25,093 nt of DNA from a virus. This document shows, in pieces, positions 8,836 through 16,731 of the stretch (position 1 is its first letter; the number at the start of each line of letters is the position of its first letter). Location: positions 1 through 25,093 of the IMG/VR virus record IMGVR_UViG_3300022752_000364, one strand, 5' to 3'. Made by a program: the position numbers and the translations under genes. The notes beneath the pieces were generated by a model. It made no database searches, was not told where the DNA came from, and was given only the letters and a program-made list of their open reading frames with translations.

Positions 8836-10037
8836 TGGCAGATCCAAAGGTAAGCACTGGATCAAGCGCCCTTGATAAAATTGGTGCAGCCGGTGGTTTG
8901 ACAGCTGCAGATATCGCAGAAGCAAAATCTGCATTAACATCTGCAACTTCTACTACTACCAAGACTCCTAAGCCAACCACCAATGTCTATCCAACTATTT
9001 CAAGCCCTACCGATGCAACAGCATTAATCAATAAGGTCTTTGAGAATGTACTCAAGCGCCCTGCAACTGCAGAAGAAATGGCATACTGGAAGCCACTACT
9101 TAAAGATGCTCAAACAAAGGGTGGTGCTGTACAAAAGTACAAGGTATCTGGTAAGACTGGTACTCAAACTACTACATCTGGTCTTAACGAAGAGGTCTGG
9201 TTAACTCAACAACTAGCAAATAATACAGACTATAAGAAGGCTTTACCTGAAATTGATTATGCTGCAGAATTAGCAGCAGTCAAAACAACAGATCCAGCAT
9301 TATTTGCACGTCAGCAGGAAAAGGCTTTATACGATAAGGCTATTGCCTCAGCTGGAAAAGACAAGAATAAGATTGCTCAAATTGAGGCAACTACTGCATA
9401 TGGTAGAAGTCTTAAGAATATCAAGGATGCTATTGAGTCTGCTCGTCTTGCAGCAGGTGCTGAACTATCTCCAGATGAAATATCCAACATTGCTAAAGAA
9501 GCATACGATAAAGGTTTGGATTTAGAGAAGAGCACATTCAATACATTCTTAGATAACAAGTTTAAGTTTGGTGCAACTGCTAAGGGTGAAGCAGGTAAGA
9601 CAATAGCTGCTCTTACTAAGGTTGCAGCGGCTAATGGTTTAGATCTACAAAAGGCTTTTGGATCACAACTACCAACTTGGTTGTCTGCAATCAATAAGGG
9701 TGAAGCGGTTGATACATACGCAAAGATTATTCGTGATGTAGCAAAGATTGGTATGCCTGAGAAGGTTGCTAAGTTGATTGACCAAGGTGTAGATCTTGAC
9801 ACTATCTATAGCCCATACAAGAACATTATGGCTAATACATTAGAGATCAACCCAGAGACAATTACTCTTAATGACCCAACCTTACGGTCAGCCATTACTG
9901 CACAGAATGAAATTCCATTATATGAATTTGAGCGTGCATTACGCAAAGACAACCGCTGGCAGTACACCAACCAAGCCAGAGGTGAAGTAGCCGATGCAGC
10001 TAAAAAAATTCTACAAGACTTCGGATTTATGGGGTAA
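8835..10037 (+). CDS. Helical virion protein with DUF4214-like motif, 400 aa
   Basis: Starts on the last base of the previous stop (TAATG). After a Thr/Pro-rich linker (about residues 38-60) comes LINKVFENVLKRPATAEEMA followed by YWKPLL. This resembles the repeat unit of DUF4214-type domains (pattern L-x-R-x2-[TD]-x2-E-x3-YW), found in secreted and surface-layer-associated proteins. The remainder is Ala/Lys-rich helix with no catalytic signature. It sits between the 1534- and 445-residue proteins, and the three probably act together, perhaps as inner-core or ejection proteins. The domain resemblance is judged by eye and the function is inferred from neighbours. Confidence 0.75.
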   Translation: MADPKVSTGSSALDKIGAAGGLTAADIAEAKSALTSATSTTTKTPKPTTNVYPTISSPTDATALINKVFENVLKRPATAEEMAYWKPLLKDAQTKGGAVQKYKVSGKTGTQTTTSGLNEEVWLTQQLANNTDYKKALPEIDYAAELAAVKTTDPALFARQQEKALYDKAIASAGKDKNKIAQIEATTAYGRSLKNIKDAIESARLAAGAELSPDEISNIAKEAYDKGLDLEKSTFNTFLDNKFKFGATAKGEAGKTIAALTKVAAANGLDLQKAFGSQLPTWLSAINKGEAVDTYAKIIRDVAKIGMPEKVAKLIDQGVDLDTIYSPYKNIMANTLEINPETITLNDPTLRSAITAQNEIPLYEFERALRKDNRWQYTNQARGEVADAAKKILQDFGFMG

Positions 10038-10040
10038 ACA

Positions 10041-11378
10041 GTGGCTAGAATATATGATCCATATGATGATTACACAACACCTAGCTCGTTCTTACCAGAA
10101 GACTCAGCGGTAAAAAACGCTGCAAAGTCACCTACTGCTACAAAAGCAGCACAAGCAACAGAAGATGCTTATTACACACAACCAGTTGGAATAACAGGCA
10201 AGACTCAAGCACAGCTTGATGCTCTAGCAAATGCTCGTGAAACTGCAGCAACTATTCGTGGTGCATCCACAACAATGACTTCACGTGTAGATCCAGCAAC
10301 TGGAAAAGTTATTACTACCCCAAAGGGAACTGTACTTCCTGTTAATCCAGCAAATCCAGTAACCCCAAATAAGCCTGGTGGAGTGACAACATATACTGCA
10401 ACAGATGGAACACCATTTACAGATGCTCAAGCCTATGCTACTTATCAAGCATCTCTTAATGCAGGAGCAACTAACAAAGCATTAATGGCTCAGCAAGCAA
10501 AAGCTGCTGAAGAAGCCAGACTTCAAGATCGTCAGTCTGCTTATGATCTTCTATACAATGAGTTTAGTAAGTATGGATTAGGCACACTTGTTGAAGGCAT
10601 CAAAGATCTTATTCAAAAGAATGTATCACCATCAGAATTTGCGATTGCTTTGCAGAATACTGATGCCTATAAGCAGCGCTTTGCTGCTAACCAGGATCGT
10701 ATCAAGCAGGGACTACGGGCATTAACTCCAGCAGAGTACATTGGTCTGGAAGACCAGTACCAGAACATTATGCGTAACTATGGACTACCAAGTTCATATT
10801 ACTCAAAGGATACTATGGGAACTCAGGCTGGCTTTAATAAGTTTATTGCCAATGACGTATCTGCTGCAGAGTTGGAAGATCGTATTGCTACTGCACAGAA
10901 GCGTGTTATCAACGCAGATGTAAATGTTAAGGACGCACTGCGTCAGTTCTATCCAGATATTACAGATGCAGATATCTTGGCATACACACTTGATCCAAGC
11001 AACGCACTTGAGAACATCAAGCGTAAGGTCACTGCCGCTGAGATTGGTGGAGCAGCCCTTGGTCAAGGTCTTGGCACTAACGTCAATCGTGCAGAAGAAC
11101 TTGCTAAGTATGGAATTACAAAGGCACAAGCGCAGCAGGGTTACGGACAGATTGGTGAGTTCCTACCAACTGCTGAAAAACTTGGTGACATTTACTCCAA
11201 GCAAGGTCTTGGTGCCTATGACCAATCAACTGCAGAGTCAGAAGTATTTGGAACTGCAGGTGCAGCAGAGGCTGCACGTAAGCGCAAGAAGTTGACACAA
11301 CTTGAACAAGCACAATTTGGTGGTCAAGCTGGAACTTCACAAAGCGCACTAGATAGAGGACGACAAGGTTCGTTCTAA
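10041..11378 (+). CDS. Helical virion protein, 445 aa, putative internal/ejection protein
   Basis: GTG start 4 nt after the previous stop. The first 150 residues or so are Ala/Thr/Pro-rich and probably disordered. From about residue 165 there is a long helical domain containing YDLLYNEFSKYGLGTLVEGI and ALTPAEYIGLEDQYQNIMRN. This region resembles an uncharacterised protein I recall from actinobacteriophage genomes, encoded near the portal or capsid genes. The tail (LTQLEQAQFGGQAGTSQSAL) is again flexible. No transmembrane segment or enzyme motif is seen. It closes the three-gene block and is followed by a 105-120 nt gap with two hairpins, so it may end a transcription or processing unit. Function unproven. 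Confidence 0.78.
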   Translation: MARIYDPYDDYTTPSSFLPEDSAVKNAAKSPTATKAAQATEDAYYTQPVGITGKTQAQLDALANARETAATIRGASTTMTSRVDPATGKVITTPKGTVLPVNPANPVTPNKPGGVTTYTATDGTPFTDAQAYATYQASLNAGATNKALMAQQAKAAEEARLQDRQSAYDLLYNEFSKYGLGTLVEGIKDLIQKNVSPSEFAIALQNTDAYKQRFAANQDRIKQGLRALTPAEYIGLEDQYQNIMRNYGLPSSYYSKDTMGTQAGFNKFIANDVSAAELEDRIATAQKRVINADVNVKDALRQFYPDITDADILAYTLDPSNALENIKRKVTAAEIGGAALGQGLGTNVNRAEELAKYGITKAQAQQGYGQIGEFLPTAEKLGDIYSKQGLGAYDQSTAESEVFGTAGAAEAARKRKKLTQLEQAQFGGQAGTSQSALDRGRQGSF

Positions 11379-11388
11379 ATAAAGCCTG

Positions 11389-11412
11389 CTAACAGCAACG
11401 CCGGACTGTTAG
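11389..11412 (+). promoter_or_regulatory. Hairpin 1 upstream of the scaffold gene
   Basis: A perfect 7-bp inverted repeat, CTAACAG at 11389-11395 and CTGTTAG at 11406-11412, with a 10-nt loop (CAACGCCGGA). It starts 10 nt after the 445-aa gene. No T-run follows, so it is not a standard terminator. It could be an mRNA processing or stability element, or part of a promoter or operator region, in one of the longer gene-free gaps on the + strand. Confidence 0.5.
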
Positions 11413-11439
11413 AGAGATACAAAAACCGGTAGTAGGAGC

Positions 11440-11464
11440 CATACTGCGTACCCCAAACAGTATG
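11440..11464 (+). promoter_or_regulatory. Hairpin 2 upstream of the scaffold gene
   Basis: A second perfect 7-bp inverted repeat, CATACTG at 11440-11446 and CAGTATG at 11458-11464, with an 11-nt loop (CGTACCCCAAA). It ends 35 nt before the scaffold ATG and has no T-tract. With hairpin 1 it fills the gap between the internal-protein block and the capsid block. No convincing -35/-10 pair was seen by eye. Confidence 0.5.
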
Positions 11465-11498
11465 TGGCCTGCGATTACATAGAATGGGAGATGGACTA

Positions 11499-11960
11499 AT
11501 GTCCAATTACGACTACGAGGACGACGAAGAATTCACAACGGATTCTAATGATCTCGTCAAACAACTACGCAAGCAACTAAAAGCAAAAGAGAAAGAAATG
11601 TCTGAGTTCAAAACTCAGTTCGATAATCTCTCAAAGGCGCAACGTGAACGAGCAGTCAAGGATGTCCTCGAAGCTCGCGGAGTGAATGGCAAAGTTGCTA
11701 AATTCATTCCACAGGACTTAGACCCAACTGAGGAGTCTTTGTCAAAATGGCTTGAAGATAACGCCGATGTATTCGGCTTTCAGGTCGAAGATAAGCAAAC
11801 ACCAGCAGTTGATCCAGCTACTGCTAATGCCTATAAGAAAATGAATAGTGCCGTTGATCAGGGTTTAACTCCTGATTCATCAGACGACATTATGCGTAAA
11901 CTCTTATCAGCAAATAGTAGAGAAGAACTGGACGAAGTAATTCGCAACTCTGGTCTTTAA
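11499..11960 (+). CDS. Capsid scaffolding-like protein, 153 aa
   Basis: Probably guides assembly of the major capsid protein into a procapsid and then leaves or is degraded. Evidence: position immediately before the capsid gene; small, highly charged, helical product; acidic N-terminus (MSNYDYEDDEEFTTD); a coiled-coil-like stretch (KQLRKQLKAKEKEMSEFKTQ, about residues 20-40); a helical C-terminus (SANSREELDEVIRNSGL). These are typical traits of phage scaffolds, which share little sequence. I chose ATG 11499 over the in-frame ATG at 11484 because GGGAG at 11486-11490 lies 8 nt upstream and the protein then begins at its charged region. A head-assembly protease is not visible in the window. Confidence 0.72.
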   Translation: MSNYDYEDDEEFTTDSNDLVKQLRKQLKAKEKEMSEFKTQFDNLSKAQRERAVKDVLEARGVNGKVAKFIPQDLDPTEESLSKWLEDNADVFGFQVEDKQTPAVDPATANAYKKMNSAVDQGLTPDSSDDIMRKLLSANSREELDEVIRNSGL

Positions 11961-11989
11961 ACCAACTCTAACCGAAAGGCATAACCTAA

Positions 11990-12919
11990 ATGGCAATTCC
12001 ATCAGGTACGCTGACCGGCACATCTACGATTAGCAATCTCGTACAAACAGCATATGATCAGTATGTCCGTATGGCCCTACGTTCAATTCCTGTTATGCGT
12101 GCTCTTGCAGATGTTAAGCCAGTGCAGCAAGCGATGCCAGGTTCATCAGTTGTATTCTCAATCTACTCAGATCTAGCTCAGGCTACATCTACATTGACAG
12201 AGTCTACAGATGTATCTTCTATCGCTCTTGGTAATCCAAACCAGATTACAGTAACACTACAAGAATACGGCTCAGCCGTAACAACAACAAAGAAGTTAAA
12301 CCTAACTTCATTCAACGACGTAGATGCAGCACTTGCTGATATCATCGCTTACAACGCTGCAGACTCTATTGACGCAGTAGTTGCAGGTGTATTGACATCA
12401 GGCACAAACATCATCTACGGCGGTACAGCAACAAACACTGCAGGTATCACAGCTGGTTCAACCATCTCTGTATCTGACATCCGTGCTGCTGTAACAAACC
12501 TACGCTCAAACAAGGCTTTGCCTCGTATTGGCGAACTATACGCTGCTTACCTACATCCAAAGCAGACAGCTGACCTTCGTGCAGAAACAGGTACTGGTGG
12601 ATTCCAGGAACTATCTAAGTACGTAGATCGCACACCATTCGTTGCAGGTGCAGTAGGAGTACTAGAAGGTGCATTCATTGTTGAAACACCTCGCGTACCT
12701 TCTGCTAACACAGGCTCAGGTGGAACAACTGTTTACTCTGCAATCGTTGCAGGACGTGAAGCACTCGCAGAAGCTCAGGGACAAGACATCTCAACTGTCA
12801 TTGGACCACAGATCGATGCGCTACGTCGCTTCCACACAATCGGTTGGTACTACTTCGGTGGATGGAACATCCTTCGTACCGCAGCTTTGTATCAGATCCA
12901 AACATCAACTGCTTACTAA
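11990..12919 (+). CDS. Major capsid protein, N4 gp56-like
   Basis: Forms the icosahedral shell. The 309-residue sequence fits the HK97-fold capsid group typified by N4 gp56. It has an N-terminal helix-rich arm (AYDQYVRMALRSIPVMRALA), the segment ITVTLQEYGSAVTTTKKLNL followed by an Asp/Ala-rich helix (NDVDAALADIIAYNAADSID), AAYLHPKQTADL in the middle, and the closing segment RFHTIGWYYFGGWNILRTAA, which is characteristic of that group as I know it. The ATG has AAAGG about 10 nt upstream. It is flanked by a scaffold-like gene and followed directly by a strong hairpin (12931-12960). Family assignment is by eye but motif and position agree. Confidence 0.88.
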   Translation: MAIPSGTLTGTSTISNLVQTAYDQYVRMALRSIPVMRALADVKPVQQAMPGSSVVFSIYSDLAQATSTLTESTDVSSIALGNPNQITVTLQEYGSAVTTTKKLNLTSFNDVDAALADIIAYNAADSIDAVVAGVLTSGTNIIYGGTATNTAGITAGSTISVSDIRAAVTNLRSNKALPRIGELYAAYLHPKQTADLRAETGTGGFQELSKYVDRTPFVAGAVGVLEGAFIVETPRVPSANTGSGGTTVYSAIVAGREALAEAQGQDISTVIGPQIDALRRFHTIGWYYFGGWNILRTAALYQIQTSTAY

Positions 12920-12930
12920 TAGTTAGTTGA

Positions 12931-12960
12931 CTGAGGGGCAGGGGCAACCCTGCCTCTTGG
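12931..12960 (+). terminator. Strong GCAA-loop hairpin after the capsid gene (attenuator or mRNA stabiliser)
   Basis: Bases 12933-12943 (GAGGGGCAGGG) pair with 12948-12958 (CCCTGCCTCTT) around a GCAA tetraloop, giving 11 bp including two G-T wobbles. C12931-G12960 and T12932-G12959 can extend it to 13. It begins 12 nt after the capsid stop. No T-run follows (next bases GTAAGTTC), so full termination is doubtful. Partial termination or 3'-end protection of the abundant capsid message fits better. Confidence 0.65.
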
Positions 12961-12980
12961 TAAGTTCACTAGGAGACTAA

Positions 12981-13310
12981 ATGGCATACGCAGCAACAAC
13001 ACCTTGGGAGTACCAGACTTGGAATGCTGGTAAGGCTTGGCCTGACAAGTACTCACGTCTTGCTGGACGACCAGTGACAGGTGGTACCTACACAGGTCCC
13101 ATCAACCCATACATTACTGACGTTGCACGTGGAGTCACATTGATTGTTAAAGATGGAGTGGTAGAAGCAACACTCTATCCATACCAAAACACATTAGCCG
13201 ATGCAGACTTTTACATCCTTGGTGGTCACACTCAAACCATCACAGATGCTCAAGCTGCCATCCTTATTGCCGCAGGGTACGGAGATTACGTAACCCCGAT
13301 TGTGGTGTGA
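12981..13310 (+). CDS. Hypothetical capsid-adjacent protein, 109 aa
   Basis: Not recognised. The sequence is aromatic-rich (TPWEYQTWNAGKAWPDKYSR) with a beta-rich middle (GVTLIVKDGVVEATLYPYQN) and a short helical end (TDAQAAILIAAGYG). The ATG follows AGGAG (12971-12975) at a good distance. Its TGA is immediately followed by the GTG chosen for the zinc-ribbon gene (TGATGTG). Position straight after the major capsid gene suggests a decoration or head-completion protein, but no family evidence supports a firm call. Confidence 0.78.
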   Translation: MAYAATTPWEYQTWNAGKAWPDKYSRLAGRPVTGGTYTGPINPYITDVARGVTLIVKDGVVEATLYPYQNTLADADFYILGGHTQTITDAQAAILIAAGYGDYVTPIVV

Positions 13311-13311
13311 T

Positions 13312-13659
13312 GTGCCTAACTATGACTTTACTTGCACAGCGTGCAAGGTAACAGAAGAGATATTCCAAGCCTATGTAGATTATGGAAAGCAAGAGATCCA
13401 TTCCTGCGGTGGCACAATGGAAAGACAATTTAATCTTAATCCACATTTTGATGGAGGTCTAACTCCATCACGAAGTGTCTCATCACTTGCTGCAATTAAG
13501 AAGGATGACAAAGAACTATCATCTTATTACTCTGCAGTAAAACAAGGTATTGAGCCAATCTCTACCAAACAACGTGACATTGACGCAGCAGTTGCGATCA
13601 GTAATGAAACAGGAAAAGCGTTCGACGGTGCAAACCCAGGCGCTAGTTACTTCAACTAA
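13312..13659 (+). CDS. FmdB-type zinc-ribbon protein, 115 aa
   Basis: The N-terminus PNYDFTCTACKVTEEIFQAY matches the FmdB-type small zinc ribbon, which normally starts M-P-x-Y-D-[FY]-x-C-x2-C. Cys8 and Cys11 form the first knuckle. The second half (IHSCGGTMERQF) keeps Cys32 and the usual CGG turn, but the expected partner Cys is absent; His30 may replace it. The rest is charged and probably flexible. I prefer GTG 13312 because it gives the family's usual N-terminus; TTG 13300 would add four residues. No good SD is close to it, so coupling to the preceding stop is likely. The family is thought regulatory or metal-binding; its role in a virion operon is unknown. Confidence 0.8.
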   Translation: MPNYDFTCTACKVTEEIFQAYVDYGKQEIHSCGGTMERQFNLNPHFDGGLTPSRSVSSLAAIKKDDKELSSYYSAVKQGIEPISTKQRDIDAAVAISNETGKAFDGANPGASYFN

Positions 13660-13669
13660 GGAGAAATAA

Positions 13670-13840
13670 ATGAAGTTCGCTAAGGCAATGAAGGGCGACG
13701 GCGGAGCAGAGTCAACCAACTTCAAGGGATTCGGTGAAGGATCTAAGAAGGGTATTCCTGCTTCAACAATGAAGGGCAAAGTTGGTATGTCAGGCAAGAA
13801 GGCTACATTCAAGGCTGGCAAGAAGAAGGTAGGCAAGTAA
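13670..13840 (+). CDS. Small lysine/glycine-rich protein, 56 aa
   Basis: Begins MKFAKAMKGDGGAESTNFKG and ends KATFKAGKKKVGK: strongly basic, Gly-rich, no hydrophobic core, probably disordered. AAGGAG at 13658-13663 lies 6 nt before the ATG. Its TAA shares one base with the next ATG, and this begins a run of five genes coupled the same way. Its C-terminal pattern is like that of the 46-aa protein at 3413. Function unknown; charge suggests contact with nucleic acid or an acidic capsid surface. Confidence 0.72.
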   Translation: MKFAKAMKGDGGAESTNFKGFGEGSKKGIPASTMKGKVGMSGKKATFKAGKKKVGK

Positions 13841-13959
13841 TGTGCGCTAACTGCGGATGCGGCTACGCATCATATGATGATATCCAGACAGGTGCTCCAG
13901 CAAACGAGCCTTGGCCTTGGACTCCAACACAAGAGAAGCAAGAAAAGAGCGAAGCATAA
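13840..13959 (+). CDS. Cys-rich micro-protein, 39 aa
   Basis: A 39-residue product starting MCANCGCGYASYDDI and followed by an acidic, Pro/Trp-containing tail (NEPWPWTPTQEKQEKSEA). The three cysteines in C-x2-C-x-C could bind a metal if paired with another chain. The start overlaps the preceding TAA (TAATG), and its own TAA overlaps the next ATG. The frame is kept open by two precise one-base overlaps, which supports a real gene despite the length. It is the one acidic member of an otherwise basic five-gene run. I do not recognise a named family. Confidence 0.68.
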   Translation: MCANCGCGYASYDDIQTGAPANEPWPWTPTQEKQEKSEA

Positions 13960-14144
13960 TGATGAAGAAGAAAGCACACCCAGGATTTAAGAAGGCAGCA
14001 GAAATGATTGCTAAGAAGCAGGGCGTATCTAAGGATCGCGCTGGTGCAATTCTTGCAGCAGGTGCACGCAAGGCTTCTGCAAAAGCAGTCAAGGCAAACC
14101 CTAACCTGAAGAAGGTTAGCGGTATGAAGAAGAAGATGGGCTAA
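13959..14144 (+). CDS. Small basic helical protein, 61 aa
   Basis: Starts MMKKKAHPGFKKAAEMIAKK, continues with GVSKDRAGAILAAGARKASA and ends KKVSGMKKKMG. The sequence is highly basic. The middle looks like a short folded helical unit and recalls small 'HPGF...AILA...ARKAS' proteins I have seen in phage structural operons. The first ATG (13959) shares a base with the upstream TAA; the adjacent ATG at 13962 is an alternative. Upstream in-frame codons belong to the previous gene's coding region in another frame and are not used. It may be a virion or DNA-binding component; the role is inferred from charge and location. Confidence 0.75.
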   Translation: MMKKKAHPGFKKAAEMIAKKQGVSKDRAGAILAAGARKASAKAVKANPNLKKVSGMKKKMG

Positions 14145-14299
14145 TGAAGAAGGCATTTTGGGATACAAAAAATCCTAAAAAGAAATCTTCAAAGTTAACT
14201 CCTGCACAAAAGACAAAGGCTAAGGCCAGTGCTAAAGCTGCAGGACGACCATATCCAAATTTAGTAGATAATGCGGCAGCATCAAGAAAGAAAAAATAA
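14144..14299 (+). CDS. Small basic protein, 51 aa
   Basis: Begins MKKAFWDTKNPKKKSSKLTP and ends GRPYPNLVDNAAASRKKK. It is very lysine-rich, and the block AGRPYPNLVDN looks like a conserved core in short phage proteins as I remember them. It is embedded between two genes with TAATG overlaps at both ends (bases 14142-14146 and 14297-14301). No hydrophobic segment or catalytic residue is present. The unbroken chain of overlaps is the best evidence for translation. Function not known. Confidence 0.72.
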   Translation: MKKAFWDTKNPKKKSSKLTPAQKTKAKASAKAAGRPYPNLVDNAAASRKKK

Positions 14300-14604
14300 T
14301 GGCTAAGACTCCAGCGTGGCAACGCAAAGAAGGACAGAACCCAAAGGGTGGTCTTAACGCTAAGGGACGTGCCAGTGCTAAAGCACAAGGCAGTAACTTA
14401 AAGCCACCTGTGAAGTCTGGTGATAATCCACGTAGAGCAAGTTTCCTTGCTCGTATGGGTAACGCTGCAGGACCTGAGCGTAAGCCAAACGGAGAACCAA
14501 CCAGACTGTTGTTATCGCTGCAAGCCTGGGGAGCATCTAGTAAAGCAGATGCCAAGAAAAAGGCAGCAGCAATTTCAAAGCGTAATCAATCAAAAAAGAA
14601 GTGA
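14299..14604 (+). CDS. Small basic phage protein, 101 aa (DUF6321-like by resemblance)
   Basis: The N-terminal half reads TPAWQRKEGQNPKGGLNAKG, then RASAKAQGSNLKPP, then PRRASFLARM. This order (W-x-R-x-E-G-x-N-P-x-G-G-L, LK-x-P, RR-x-SF-x-ARM) resembles a widespread phage protein of unknown function that I believe is called DUF6321. The usual Cys in SFCARM is Leu here. The C-terminus is lysine-rich (ADAKKKAAAISKRNQSKKK). It is the last of the five coupled short genes and ends 8 nt before the next GTG. Pattern and basic charge are seen; the family name is from memory. Confidence 0.78.
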   Translation: MAKTPAWQRKEGQNPKGGLNAKGRASAKAQGSNLKPPVKSGDNPRRASFLARMGNAAGPERKPNGEPTRLLLSLQAWGASSKADAKKKAAAISKRNQSKKK

Positions 14605-14612
14605 GGTTATAG

Positions 14613-14908
14613 GTGGCACAATACGGATATGATGGTTCAACACTCAATGATGAACTTAATCGTTTAGCAAACGGTGGTGCTACCTATCCTACCTACACCA
14701 ACTACTACGATCAGGCTGGTGCTGCTAAGAGATGGGCAGCAGCTAAGAGCGTAGCTCTTGGTAAGACTACAGATCTAGTGGGAGTGATTAACATTATCGG
14801 TGGTATTACTAACCGTACACAGATGTTAGATATCGCAGGAATCTGCAACAAGATTGCTGGAACTACAGGGTTAGAACCTGCAGCAGCTCTGCGTCAGGTG
14901 GCTAACTA

Positions 14909-14909
<1 letters not shown>
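14613..14909 (+). CDS. Hypothetical structural protein, 98 aa
   Basis: GTG start with GAGG (14603-14606) 6 nt upstream. The first 40 residues are Tyr/Asn/Gly-rich (YDGSTLNDELNRLANGGATY). The rest forms plausible helices (KRWAAAKSVALGKTTDLVGV; GICNKIAGTTGLEPAAALRQ). It overlaps the next gene by one base (TAATG). I do not recognise a named family. Its place between capsid accessories and the fibre genes suggests a small head or tail component. Confidence 0.75.
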
Positions 14910-16722
<1,813 letters not shown>

Positions 16723-16731
16723 GATTGACCT

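Noticed and set aside
11484-11498. Earlier ATG for the scaffold-like protein
   Set aside because: It would place the start before its own GGGAG site. ATG 11499 has the right spacing.
13911-13958. Upstream extension of the 61-aa basic protein (from ATG 13911)
   Set aside because: The extension overlaps the Cys-rich gene in another frame and has no ribosome binding site. ATG 13959 fits the TAATG chain.
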